DNA from: Glomus cerebriforme
Lineage: Eukaryota > Glomeromycota > Glomeromycetes > Glomerales > Glomeraceae
Direction of reading: 5' to 3'
Assembly (NCBI GenBank): GCA_003550305.1
Contig: QKYT01000125.1
Location: 1 to 64,000 of the forward strand
DNA: 64,000 nt
The position numbers and the translations under genes were made by a program. The notes under the pieces were generated by a model that had not been told where the DNA came from, did not search any database, and saw only the letters and a list, made by a program, of their open reading frames with translations. Positions 12,090-24,150 of this stretch are shown here, piece by piece; positions within the stretch are counted from its first letter, which is position 1, and every line of letters begins with the position of its first letter.

Positions 12090-15000
12090 TTTTTTTTTTA
12101 GAAAAAGAAAAATTTTTTTATGAAAGAATAAAACGGAATTTATTTTCTGGGTATTTATAATTTTTTGATAATAATGATATAATATTAGGTACTATATACG
12201 TAATTTAATTTAATAATTTATTAGTATATTTAGTATATTTAATAACAATTAGCATACAGTAAAATTAGCCAATAAAATAAAATGGTTCAACTTCCAATCG
12301 GAGAATTGAATATTGACATGTGCGCGATGATATGCTGCGACATTTTTCCATCCGGCCGAATGAATGTTCGTGGAATTATTTTGCTGTTGAGTTTTTAAAG
12401 TTTCTATCGATGATCAGAATGCATGAATAAACTGTCGAAACTGCGGATAAGAATCTCACTAATAAAGTATAATCTCATAATTATAATTTTATGCACTCAT
12501 TACTCACATACTCATACTCGCATTAAAACAAAAACGTCATTTCAAATCATTATTTTAAATATTTATAGATCACGTGATATACAGTTGCGTTATTAAATTT
12601 AATTATGAGCAAATTTTCATTGGATGAGGTTTGTTTCAGCCACCATGTCCCTAGGTGAGCCGGTGAGGGAAGATTGATGAATACTTATTTGATTATCTTG
12701 AAAAAAAAAATAACTTTGAAATCTAGCTTGCACTATACAAACGCAAAACAAACGGTAAAACAATGCTTATTGTTAAAGTAGTATTGTAATTGTAACGCCA
12801 AGAAAATTCCTTTGAATCTAAAAAGATGCGACATGCATTTACATACTTGAAATAATAAGAAACAAAACAAAACAAAAAATCAGGCAATCTCTTTTCAACG
12901 ATCTTGAGAAAAAATTTTTATTAATAAATTTGTCATTAACCATTTTAAGATATTTGATCCAAGATGAATTATTCGAAAAAAAGCACGCAAAAAAACCAGT
13001 TCCGGCCAATAGAACTTGAAGATTTGAGCTTTCGATCATGTTAAGATTAATCATTGGATTGTGAAGAGATGTAGAAGAGATGAAGATAAGGTTGCTTATT
13101 AACTCTAGTTCTGTACTTCTAAATACCATTTTTATTATTATATTAACTTTTTTAAAACAAATATTTGTTGCTATATAAGAATATGTACTGATTATTATAA
13201 TACAGGACCAGTACTAACCCTGTTCATGTCCCATTTTTATGTCCGGGACATTCCGACATAACTCCGACTTTGTGAACACAATGGACGACAGAAATGTTAA
13301 GTGGGTAATGTCCTCTTTTCGTGCCTTATGCACCCGATATTTACGCCATCCGCCAAAATACACATGTGCTTACATATATGTCGCCGATCAGATAATTATT
13401 AAAATCAAAGGCTTTTTTGTAAACGATAAACACTTTTTTGGGAATAACTTATTAATGTAGATCGTTTAAAGGTGATCGTGCGGAAATTTCAAAAGCATGG
13501 TTTATCCTATGATCTTTCAAACCACATGATTTTGATAAATAGAAGCATCATAAATTGGGATCGGGAGTCATTGAAAAAGTCGGCAAAGAAATTAAAGTAA
13601 ATAATAAAGAATCGATAATTTATTTGTTTAAGTTGACAAAGTACTGGAGTATTTTATTTCTTGTACTCCAAACGAACACATAAAAATCCATTATAATTTA
13701 GATTTAGCTTTTATAGCATTACTTTCAGAAAAATTATTTTTAAATTTTACTAACCTTCTCTTTACCCTCTTAACCAAAAGTTAACTACTTTGGTACCGAG
13801 TAAAAATAGGGGTTGGTAGGACGGAGTTCTGCGGGCGAAACAGTTTCGACTAAAATTTATCCTTTGATCTCATATTAATTAAATGGTATAATTTTTGTTA
13901 CAAAGATAAGCGTCATTTGTACAAATAAATATTGTTTTATACTTATAGAATTAAAAACTAATGTATTTCTATACTATATTTTAGTAAAATAACACTTTGC
14001 ATTTGTTTGTATTAGTTGATAGTATTAAATTACATAGCATATTGTATTAAACTATACTTAGCATCAAACAATATGAACAAACTCATGTAATTGTATGAGT
14101 ATAATAATATTATGTATTAGTTAACAGATATATTATCATTAAACAAAATCATATAACATCTCTGAAATTTACTGATGTACTAATTTAAAGAAACAGGTTA
14201 AAATTCAAGTTCAGGAGTATCTCTAAAGAAAAAAAAAAAGAGAAAGGCAATTTTTTTAGGAAGGGAAGCTTAGAAGAAAGAAAAGAAAAATAGTTTTTTT
14301 AAAAAAAAATAATCTTTTAAAAAAAAAGATTATCAAATGATTAGTAAATCAGTTTTTACTAATACTGAAATTGCAATTACTGAACACTAGTCAGTTCAAT
14401 AAATTTGATTAATTTTAATTTACTGACCAAAACTATTTACTAATTAGTTTAGTTTAGTATTTACCAAAACTAATCAGAATTCTAATGTTAAACTTAACTT
14501 GCAAAAATCTTAATATACTAGAAATTATTATCCAAACTTTTTAAATTTTTCTAATTAACTCCAACATCATAAAAATACTTTTTCTATGTTTAAAAAATTA
14601 GTAAATCTGCAAAAAATACAACTTTTTTTTCAAACTTAAAAGAAACAATCATAGGAATCATTAAAAAGAGTATTTTCTAACTTTTAGTAAGTATTTTTTT
14701 TTTGAAAACAAGCTAATAAGATCAGTTTATTAAGTAATATGATTTATATAAGCAATATGTTAACTCTCTAGTACTATTCAAAATAAGGCCTTTTTTTTTA
14801 TATTGAAGATAGAAATCTCTAACTTATCACACTTGCGTCATATAGGTTCTCAGAATGAGATCATGTTTCCAAGCCTTCTTAGATAAGATATGCTTTGAAT
14901 CTCCTTTATATTTTAGTACTAGAGACCAAAAACAATCCCTTTAACCAGTTCTTTTGAATCTCTTCTCAAACAAATACCCTTCATCTAGTTTACCTGAATC

Positions 15001-17499
15001 TTTCCTCAACATAATGGGTCTTTAAACTAATATGAAACATTGATAAATTTCTAGAGATTGGATACTAGTACTAATTTTTAAGAAACTTTTAGTAAGTATT
15101 AAATAATTTATTATTAAAAAACTATATATTATTAATAAAAGATTACTTGTATCAAATTTACTAATTTTATTTAATAGATTATATTAATTTTAAATAAAAA
15201 TTTATAATAAATAATCAAATTAAAATTTTGTAATTTATTGTCATAGTAATATATTATTAATATTATATGATTTTATAGTAATTCTAATTAGAATTAAATA
15301 ATCTGCAATAAATTTTCTTTTTAGAAATTTTGCATAATCTAAAATTTCAATTTTTGAGAAAATTATATAATATTACTTAAGATACTAAAAAAGAATATTA
15401 TGAATAATATTATAGAATTTGACCAAAATTAATAAGCATGTAATAAATAAGATGTGATAAATAGTATTTTTCATACTAAAAAAATTCTGTCTTTAGAATA
15501 AATAGTAAAAATAGAAAATTAAAAGTATAATATAAAGATAGTAAATTATTATATATAATTATATAATAGGATGATGATATATTGTTGATACCTTTAATTT
15601 TAAAATAAGGATTTTTATATATAAATAATATACATATGAACTAATTTGACTTTACATGATATGATTATATCACTTATGTAATAACAAGGAGGTAGTATGT
15701 TAAAATATGTTTATTGGTTCAATCTTACATGATGATCAATATAACAAAATATTTAACAATAAAAAAGCAGCTTTGTGCAAAAGAAAAAAAAAAGGAGTAA
15801 TAATTATAAATATTATTTTAAACTAAATTAAATTATAAAGAATTAAAAACTATGTAATTGTAATAATTATTTGAAAAAAATCCAGATCTTCTGTTATTCT
15901 CTATTGTTTACTATTTACTTATTTTAAAAAGCTTATAATAAAGAAAGTGAAAATTAATAAATTAATGCTTACTAAACAAGTAAAAGTTAGTATTTTGAAG
16001 GTTTAGCTACAAATTTTTTTGCAATCTACAAATCACACAGCATCCTCTTATTCATTTAATGTTTTATAAAGTGTATAATAACTTATTTTTCATTATTATT
16101 TATTATAAAATGATGTAATATATTTTTTTATTAGATTTGCTAATTCCTTTCTGATTTCTCAAAATCAATTTACAACCGATTTACAATAAATTTTGAAGAT
16201 ACGAAAAATATTAAAAAAAAATATAAATCATCAGAATTTTATGATTGATATAGGATCAGCTCTTGTCACTGGTATTGTAGGACCTGAACAATATATGAAT
16301 AGATAGGATTTGAGTTTGCTTATTGAACATAGAAAATTTTTACCCTCTAGTGAGATTTTTTTTGCTTATTTAAAGGGTTAAATTTAAAATAGTCAGTATT
16401 TTATATGCATAACATATATAAATTTAATAACTCAGTAATGTGTTTGCATAGCAGAAACTTATTTTGGAATATATGAAATATGTTATATGATATTAAATAT
16501 TTTAAAAATATACCCTTTAAAATTAAAGACACATAAATAAAATTAACATGTAAATTTAATATGTGACAGTATAATCTAATCTATTTTTATATGTGAAAGT
16601 ATAACAAAAATTAATCTATTTTTATATGTGATTATGCAATGAAATTATACATGATTGTATTGCTGTCTCATTTACTTCTAGTACAGAATTAAACTTGAAA
16701 AAAGACCTTTTATCAGCTTCTTTTATAGCACTTATAAATATCATAGGAGAAAACATTCCCTAGATTTTCATTAGCAATTACACACTATTATTTCACATAT
16801 GAGATTCTTTTTTCTTTGTATAACTCAGAAAAAATCAGTGGTTATTATTAAATCAATCACTTGCTTTTTTGCAAAATTAATTTAAGTTATTCTTTCACTC
16901 TGCAGATCGATAGATCAAGAGGGCAGGGATGTGTATACCATCCTTCATTACTTTTATCAATTTGCAAGGAATTAATGAATGACAAAATGTGGTCCATATC
17001 CAAATATTATTTTACTAATATGATAATAGTGTGGCTAGAGACATGACATGCAAAAATAAATACAAATCAAGTCGAAAAAAAATAATGCAAATATATATGT
17101 GATTCATATGTCACACAACCCTATTCCTTGGTAAGAGTTATTCCAATATCATACTGTGCATTTCAGGTAATCAATTTAGTATACCTTTTTAAACAATTTT
17201 AACATATAAGCCACATAATGTTAAGTTGTTGTATAAGCTACTTACCTACATAAGGACTAATCAAGATTAAAGTGTTTTCGATTAATATAATCTTTAAATT
17301 TATATATCTTCTGAGGAATAGTGATTTCTGGATTTTCATCATACTATACTTTAAAAAGATAAATTCTATTAAGCTGATATAGAGTTCTTTTTTTCTAATT
17401 ACGATTAACAATATCCTTGAGTTTTTTGACATCTTTATACCAGCTAGTATTATGAAGCCGATGTTATGTCTCTTGCACTTCTAATGCCATTCAATAATC
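12090..17499. other. AT-rich intergenic region with repeats and remnants
   Basis: No well-supported gene was found. A minus-strand frame at 12839-13129 (96 codons, ATG start, hydrophobic C-terminal end) has no recognisable domain. Less AT-rich patches at about 12290-12420 and 13215-13330 (with a TGTCCGGGACA palindrome) probably belong to the promoter of the transporter or to old insertions. A decayed MITE lies at 15240-15580. On the minus strand around 16890-17000 a coherent run, ending LDLSICRVKE before a stop, looks like the C-terminal fragment of a lost gene. Confidence 0.5.
15240..15580 (+). mobile_element. Decayed MITE, copy C
   Basis: This segment aligns by eye with copy A at 200-575 in the same orientation. 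Shared blocks include AATTTTCTTTTTAGAAATTT, CAATTTTTGAGAAAA, GACCAAAATTAA and AAAAAAATTCTGTC followed by AGAATAAATAGTAAAAAT. Nearly all G/C positions of copy A have become A/T here, so the ends can only be placed roughly. The surviving ends are AT-only inverted repeats. Confidence 0.55.
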
Positions 17500-17925
17500 T
17501 CAGAAAAAAGTATCAAATTCTAATCCTCTCATAAAAAATGGACAATATTCAACTATGAGTTCTTCTTCAAGCAATATTTGAGCAATTAGAATACATTTGT
17601 CCTGAAACTTATGATTTTTCTTTAACTCTAATTCTTTTTTAAATTTCACTATATCTTGTTCCAATTTCACAACTTTAGATTTAAGTTCAGTATTTTCAGC
17701 AACAATATCTATCCTATTTTTCTCTAACTCTTCGATTCTGACCTCAAACTCAACTTTTTCAACATCATGCCTGGTATATTCCTCCCTAATCTGCTCTAGA
17801 AGCTCAATATATATATCCTTAATATTAGCTTTCTTGATCTTAGTCTTTACATTCTCAACATCAAGCTCAGTGATGCACTATCTCAATACTTTATGCTTGG
17901 ATAAGTTAGCTTTACTAACTGTCAT
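17500..17925 (-). pseudogene. Coiled-coil protein of an expanded family, one nonsense codon
   Basis: From the ATG at 17925 the frame reads MTVSKANLSKHKVLR, meets TAG, then continues open for over 120 codons to a TGA at 17500-17502. The continuation is rich in Glu, Lys, Leu, Ile and Val with a heptad pattern (for example VRIEELEKNRIDIVAENTEL and KVVKLEQDIVKFKKELELKK), so it is a predicted coiled coil. It resembles the low-complexity coiled-coil proteins that are numerous in Rhizophagus, as does the shorter ORF at 20746-20904. Either it is a recently killed copy or translation starts after the stop. No molecular role is known. Confidence 0.6.
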
Positions 17926-18182
17926 GGTTAATGATAATTTTATACATAAAGGAATTATTTAATATTATGTGGCAAATATAAAGACTTGCTTTATTAATAC
18001 ATACTAAAAATAAATACAAGAAGTTTTATACTAATATCTAATTCTACAATCTAACTACCTGGCATTTATGTGACTTAAAAATTCGTCCACATAATGCTAA
18101 TTCAAGGATCTGTAATATATGCATTCAAAAAAAAAACCACAGTGTGACATGTAATAACTGCAAACTATACTGATTGTTCCTT

Positions 18183-18647
18183 CTAAGTACATACATTTGT
18201 CTCTTTATGTCTTATCTCTCCAGTATTTAAATTTAAGTAATATCCTCTATCATCATCCTCATATGATGTATCCCAATTATCTGTTTCATTATTGTAATAG
18301 TATGTTTCACCCTATTTAGCTGTCTCATCATAAATATTAGACATTGCTGGCTAAAATTTCAGAAGTTGGGAATTCGTTTTCCTGCTTGAAAAAATTATCT
18401 ATAATCTTTTGAACTTTATCATTAGTCACTCAGAAATAGAGTTTACAGAATATGTCATAATATACTTAATATTTTCTACACCTACTTTTTCAAATAATTT
18501 ATATATCTTTACAGTTTTCTCTTGCAAATATTTATAGGAGATTTCTGGAAGTTACAACCCTATTTTTTTAGATCTCTTTTTATGAAGAATAGAGAGGTGT
18601 TCCAATATTTTATCATAGATTATTCCCTTTGTTTTTTTTTTATTCAT
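18183..18647 (-). pseudogene. Remnant of a lineage-specific gene of unknown function
   Basis: From ATG at 18647 the frame reads MNKKKTKGIIYDKILEHLSI and continues through KYLQEKTVKIYKLFEKVGVE. It has an in-frame TAA after about 31 codons, a TGA later, a frameshift near 18440 and another near the MSNIYDETAK segment, where a TAG follows. The last part contains YYYNNETDNWDTSYEDDDRG, whose YYLNLNTGEI continuation faintly recalls half of a WW domain. The order and coherence of the blocks show one former gene of at least 150 codons. I recognise it only as a Rhizophagus-type repeated family. Confidence 0.55.
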
Positions 18648-18752
18648 TTTTTCAGCACAAATTGTGAATTAGTATGATCACTGATTAGTCACATTGGTAT
18701 AACATTTTATAAAATAAAAATATTATTAAGCAAGTTATCTTTATAACATAAA

Positions 18753-19244
18753 ATGGGAAAAAATAACTCTAAGAACTCAATTAACAAGAGCCAGATGCAA
18801 GGTATTGAGAGTATAATGCTTTTTTTCAAGTGTTACTAAATATTGAACCATAGAATTGATTTTTAGAAGACGCATCCTATAACTCTTCTAATGACGATTA
18901 TAGTGACTCTGAAGAGTCTAGAGCGATAACAATTAAACTTAACATCCGTATAGTATCTGATTAACTCTGATTTAATAAGTTTTTTTGAAAACTTCTAGAC
19001 TAACTCATTCCAAAATTAAGTTTCTCTCAAGAAAACATATGAAGAAATCCATGAATTTCCTGATCCTAAATACTTGTATAACCTCAAAACAAAAGGGCTT
19101 ACTACTCGTGAAAAATTTGTTACATGGTGGAATGAACACCATCCAGATTTTCAAATCACAGTTGATTCTATTAAGAAATGGACTTATCACGAAGATGAAG
19201 ATCCTTCAAACTATAATGTCCACTGGAGTGAGTATGAATATTGA
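18753..19244 (+). CDS. Small three-exon gene, 117 residues, unknown function
   Basis: Exons at 18753-18801, 18867-18947 and 19021-19244 (49, 81 and 224 nt) join into an uninterrupted frame. Exon 1 gives MGKNNSKNSINKSQMQ; exon 2 is acidic and Ser-rich (SSNDDYSDSEESRA); exon 3 holds the most structured part, with EEIHEFPDPKYLYNLKTKGL and FVTWWNEHHPDFQITVDSIK, ending SEYEY. Intron 2 has a CTAAC branch site about 21 nt before its AAG acceptor, and both introns start GT. No transmembrane segment, signal peptide or known domain is visible. It is the only unbroken gene model among the surrounding remnants. If intron 2 is not spliced, translation stops after seven further codons, giving about 48 residues. 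Confidence 0.6.
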
Positions 19245-19597
19245 GAATATTGAGATTAAAGTACTGTAAACGGTTACCAGAATTTAATCAAGCTTTTCTT
19301 ATATAATGTTTTATGAATTAATTTAAGTAACACAATTTTTTGCAATAAAGTGCTATTTTATTAACCCGCAGATTATCATAAATTAATGATTTAAATATTG
19401 TACATTAAATTTTAAATTAATAACAAGGAAATATTTAAAAAAAAAAGTTTATCTGTTCCTAGTAGGTATAAATACTCACATAAATTGTATAAATGACAGC
19501 TAGTTATATTCTGGAATTAGAGATAAATAGCTTAAAATCAAAAATAATTGGCCTAAATTCTAAAAAAAGAAAAGGGTATTACTTACTAATATATCAA

Positions 19598-20040
19598 ATA
19601 TATATTGGCCTAAAGTTACGATTGAGAATATTTTCATCAGTTATAACATTCAATGGTCGGCCATGTACATAATCCATTTGTTGTATTATAGTAGTTACAC
19701 CTCTACCTTCTTTTATTAAATAGTTATAATATGCTAGCCTTTCAGGTGGTAATGCTTTATTAATGAAGAATAGTTGTTAAACAATGTATTATGATCATTT
19801 GTATATTATTTGTAAAACTTTTTCTTTTTCTGACTACATGTAATCTTGCATCTATAACTCTCAAATATCATTTGCTATTAACTTGATTCCTAACCACTCT
19901 TCAGATTGAGTTTAGTTTAAAAATTACTAGCCCATTGTTGTACTCGCTTAAGTAATGGCCAGATATTGCTGATTGTACCAATTCATTATATATATTATTA
20001 ACTGAATTATGGCAGGCCCTAACTTATCTGCATAATTAAC
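19598..20040 (-). pseudogene. Degenerate coding remnant of an unknown repeated family
   Basis: Reading on the minus strand, three coherent blocks occur in order: YADKLGPAIIQLIIYIMNWY followed by NQQYLAIT; then SEEWLGIKLIANDI; then KALPPERLAYYNYLIKEGRG continuing VTTIIQQMDYVHGRPLNVIT to a stop near 19598. They are separated by stop codons and frame changes, so the copy is dead. The blocks are too well formed to be chance. I do not recognise a domain. The divergent small gene at 18753-19244 lies on the opposite strand nearby. Confidence 0.55.
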
Positions 20041-20745
20041 GATAGTGATATTCACTTATTTTTATTTATTTAATTAATTTTAATTACAATTACAACCTAT
20101 CTAGTATAGCTTTATATACCAAATAGCATCCCCTCATATTCACTTATTTTTACTACACAAGTTCCTATAATAGAAATTTAAAATATGTAAATCATTTGTT
20201 AGGAAATAGAATATAAAATAACATTGATACTGTACTTCCTTTAAAAGTTTGCATAAGCAAATTTTCTTAAATAAAATTCCAGATATACCACAATGTGGTT
20301 AAAGTACTTCCAACTAATATTGAAGGTATGATAACTGAAATATCCAGAAAAATAAAGTACTGCTAATTAAAATTGTGAGTATTACAAATGCCAAGCAAAA
20401 AATACACCATATTGCCAAAATTGTCAAAAGAACTAAGGTGATAGGAAAAAAATTAACAGATAATAATATTTCCAAAATCACAAAAATGAAAAAATGTAAG
20501 TTTCACATATTAAGATTAAAATAGTTTTCAAATAAAAGACAATGATTTTGCCGTGAAATAAAAATAATTTTAATTACTCTATTCCTTATTTAATACATCA
20601 GCATCATTACTGGTAATTTGTGTAATTTTCATGACTATTGTTAAGTTTGCCAATTATATTGATATACGTCTTGACGTAATAATGTAGTGTTTGTCATAAG
20701 TATCACAAGTATATAGTAAAATTTTAAAATTTCAAAATTATAGAA

Positions 20746-20904
20746 TTATAGATATTTACTAATCCTTCTAAGATCAGGTAACTTAGCATTTTTATCTGCA
20801 TTCTCAACTTTAATCTCAGCAAACTTTTTCCTAAGCTCGCCAATTTTAGCTAAGAGCTTGGCATTTAATTCTCTTAATGAATTGATAGATTGAATGTTTG
20901 ACAT
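20746..20904 (-). CDS. Short coiled-coil protein, 52 residues (truncated family member)
   Basis: ATG at 20904 opens a clean 53-codon frame beginning MSNIQSINSLRELNAKLLAK and running through IGELRKKFAEIKVENADKNA to ISKYL. The composition (Leu, Lys, Glu, Ala, Asn) and spacing predict a coiled coil. The start closely resembles coiled-coil proteins repeated many times in Rhizophagus, usually much longer, so this copy is probably a truncation. It could be a pseudogene even though it has no internal stop. Confidence 0.45.
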   Translation of the reverse strand: MSNIQSINSLRELNAKLLAKIGELRKKFAEIKVENADKNAKLPDLRRISKYL

Positions 20905-21099
20905 TGTTTTATACAAAATGGGAATAATTCAATGTTATATTATGAATATAAAAGACGCTTTATTAATACAGAAATAAAAAATAAATACAATAATCGGGAC
21001 TTTGCTCAGAATACATGATGATTTTTTTTTATGCTAGTATTTATATATATGATTATTTTTGAACAAGACAAAACTATCTTATTTATCTTCTATTTTTAT

Positions 21100-22134
21100 T
21101 TACTTCAATGATTCCTGCAATTCAATTTGGTGATCAAATACCCATTTGATTTGCCTAAACAAATTCTTTAGTTTTTTAAGCATAAGACTTTTGTCAAATA
21201 TACTCTCATTAATGGAAAAAGTAAATGGTGTTTGAGAACTCAACAATACCTCAACATTTTCATTATTATTATCATTACTTTCACCAGTAATGATTAACTT
21301 AATTATGATCCAATTGATCCCTGTTGAAACTATACCATACATTACATCTTCATACAAAACCTCATTATATGTGTGTTTCTTTTTATTACATTGAGACGAA
21401 GCTTGTAATTGAATTGCATTCTAGCTAAAACCCTAGTTAATATCTTCCCTTTATATCTCAGTAATGACAATAATTATATCTTTAATCTTAATAACCCAAT
21501 CCACTGGCCCTGTCTACAATAATTGGAAAATCTACCTTAAATCTTTAAGTCCAGATTATACTTGCCAAATTCTCATCATCAACCAAATAATTTTTTTTTC
21601 ATTACCACCACCACACTCATGATTTATAATGATATGCTAGTCCTCTATCCCATTCAAAAATGTGAAACATGTGTGAAGCTGAGACTTCAAAGCAGATAAG
21701 GTTATTTGTTTGCAGATTATAATCCACTGAAACCTTTTTAACTTACGCCTATATGTTGTGATGCAATGAACTTCTTTTGTCTCAACAAGATGCTATATGA
21801 TTATATGTATGTGCTCATCAGCTGGCTGAAAGGAAAAGTGTTTGCTAATTTTCAAAAGTGGTAGGAGTTTCTTATCACTAAGATCCTTCTTGATATTAAC
21901 ATTAATTTTTGTATTGACGAGCTCAAGTTTTTTGTTTTCTTCTTCAAGGAAAATGTTAATCTTCCATAGCTTGAGTTTATCTGTTGTAGTGAAATTATTA
22001 AACTTAGATGCCTTTTTTACCTTGATAACCTCCCTGAAAAAACTAACTAGTTTTGTTGTATCTATTTCAACTGTAAAAGCATTATCATAAAGGTTTTTAC
22101 CTATAATCAAACAACTAAAAGTGATAGTTGATAT
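21100..22134 (-). pseudogene. Degenerate Crinkler-type (CRN) effector-like gene
   Basis: The first about 110 codons (22134-21793) match the Crinkler N-terminal header found in oomycetes and in Mucoromycota/Glomeromycotina: a GKNLYDNAF segment, KLKLWKINIFLEEENKKLEL, and the closing PADEHIHIII. The triplet at the expected start is ATA rather than ATG. Between 21790 and 21360 the frame is broken repeatedly, although fragments such as DDENLASIIWT remain. The last 85 codons (21357-21100) are open, with YEDVMYGIVSTGINWIIIKL. Just upstream, WVIKIKDIIIVITE is followed by a stop codon; a D...E-x-K arrangement in this place would suit a PD-(D/E)XK nuclease fold, but the Lys position is lost. CRN proteins act inside cells of a host or rival; this copy is not expected to make a full protein. 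Confidence 0.6.
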
Positions 22135-22410
22135 AGCACTTTTATAGGAATAATAGGCTCAAATAAAAAATAGTATTATATTCTGGAGTAAGATAAAAAT
22201 TTATTTCTATTTGGGAAAGAAAATACTAGGCATTAATATAGGTTTTTATATCACACAAGCATTGCATCATCGCATGTGATCTACTTTTCTTATACGTTTA
22301 ATAAAATAATAATAATAATACTTTATTTATAAAATAAAAAATATCACTAGAAGCTGGCCTAGAATACATAAAAATTGTGAATATATCACTACATGATTGG
22401 AATAAAAATA

Positions 22411-22692
22411 CTAATTATTGGGGTGTATAAGAACATGTTTTTGATTAATATCAGGAGATTCAGGAAAAATACTTCTAATCACGATACCTAATTTCATATG
22501 TTTTTTTACATCTTTAGCAAAATTATTCCTGTAAAGACTAAAATTGTTATTAGTAATATGCCCATCAGTTATAAGCAGACCTATAAGATTATTAATAGTT
22601 TGTATTATTTAAGTATTAATATTGAGTGAAAAATTATTAATGCCATTATTATCATCTTTAAAGTGAAAGTTGAGGATAATAATATTTGCCAT
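22411..22692 (-). pseudogene. Short ORF of unknown family with one nonsense codon
   Basis: From ATG at 22692 the frame begins MANIIILNFHFKDDNNGINN. It is interrupted by a TAA after 27 codons, then stays open to a TAG at 22411-22413, ending HVLIHPNN. The 65 codons after the stop are well formed (NNNFSLYRNNFAKDVKKHMK). It sits directly upstream of the Crinkler remnant on the same strand and could have belonged to a neighbouring copy. No domain is recognised. Confidence 0.4.
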
Positions 22693-23341
22693 TTCCTAAA
22701 TACATGAATCTATAGTAAAAAAAAACACTTCACCCGCTCCTATATATACATAATTTATGGCATATACATACCTTATTTTGCATTATTTTTATGAGAATAT
22801 TTTTTGTGGAAAAGTTGGCCAAAATTCCACATACTTCTACATGCTTTATATCACTTTTTTTTCATTAGATTCAAAAAAAGATTAGCCTTATTGGTTTGAT
22901 TATTTCCCAAAAAATCTATTTTGAGGGAGGGTGAAATCCTCATATCTTTTCACATAGAGATCTACTGGAAAAACATATAATTAGCTTTACAATACAGGAC
23001 TTACTGTAAAAGTAAATATTGACAGCAAAAGTATATATTATGAAAGTCTAGTGGACTCGCAATTCTGAGATCATAACTAGATCTCCTTTCACCTTTTTCT
23101 CATGTTTGTTTAGGAAAAAAATAAAGAACAAAAGTTAATATGTTTTCTTTTTTGAATATATATGCGAAAATTAATATATCATACAAACCTATTATATGAT
23201 TAGCCTATTTTTTATTACACAGAAATAATCCCACTTGTGGCGTAAAAAATTCTGATCAATGATCACTATTTTAGCCTATTGTTCTAACCCTGGATCGAAA
23301 TACCACTGCAAACTATCTCGCATATATAAAGATAAAAGATT

Positions 23342-23850
23342 CTAAGCTGAATACTGATTATTAGCAATATTGTGCTGTACAAAAGGTCTTAAAAGAACCA
23401 GGTAATCTTTAAATATGCTAATAAAATCAGGAGGCATTATAGTATCCATGAAATTCTCAATATTAATATTTGGATTAAATGAAATGAGCTGATCTATGAC
23501 TTCTTTACTAATTTTATAACATCCTCTCAGATTAAGATATTTTAAATTAGGACATGATCTAACAATTTCTTTAATAGTTATATCGCTAATTTTATAAAAG
23601 CCAAAGTTGAGTTGTTAGAGTCTTAGGTAAGAATGAATAACATTACAATTTAATATTTCAGAAAATTCTATGTAATTAGAAATATTTAGATATTCTAATT
23701 TATGGTATAAATTTGTGATTGCACATAGACCTTTGTCACCATATTCTTAAACTATAGATATATAATCAGCTAGTCTTTTAATATGCAAAATGGATATATT
23801 GAGATACTTCAAATTTGGGTATAATTCTGCTATTAACCCTTCCTTGTACT
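23342..23850 (-). pseudogene. Leucine-rich-repeat protein remnant (F-box/LRR type)
   Basis: Minus-strand translation gives several LRR units: AELYPNLKYLNISILHIKRL, then NLYHKLEYLNISNYIEFSEI, then [20 protein letters not shown], ending [20 protein letters not shown] and a hydrophobic tail to a TAG at 23342-23344. Two TAA codons interrupt the frame, and the F-box start is not recognisable. The repeats are of the 26-residue cysteine-containing class seen in F-box proteins of the Skp2/Amn1 type, a family greatly expanded in Rhizophagus. It is clearly a dead copy. Confidence 0.6.
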
Positions 23851-24150
23851 TTTGGTACTGCAGAACATAAGCTAACTATTTCAGATAAAAAAAATTAATG
23901 AAAGGCTTTTTTCCTGAGATCTTTGATTGAAGGGAGGGATGAGTTGTATATGAGCCATAAATTGGTTTTTAACCTTCCTCACATACTAATTTTATAAATC
24001 TTTCTAATTGAGATTTACCCTCTATTTCCTTTCTCTTTAGCTCAATGCGTTTTCATAGAATAGGAACACTGCATCTGTACTAAAGCTAGCAAACAAATAG
24101 AATAGGATAGAAAGATTTATCTATCACTAAAAAATGTAATATCTGTTCTT

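Noticed and set aside
12290..12420. 39-codon plus-strand ORF starting MVQLPIGELNID
   Set aside because: It is short, unspliced and lies in the promoter region of the transporter, with no further support.
12839..13129. 96-codon minus-strand ORF
   Set aside because: It has an ATG and a hydrophobic tail but no domain, no homologous pattern and no splice context; left as unsupported.
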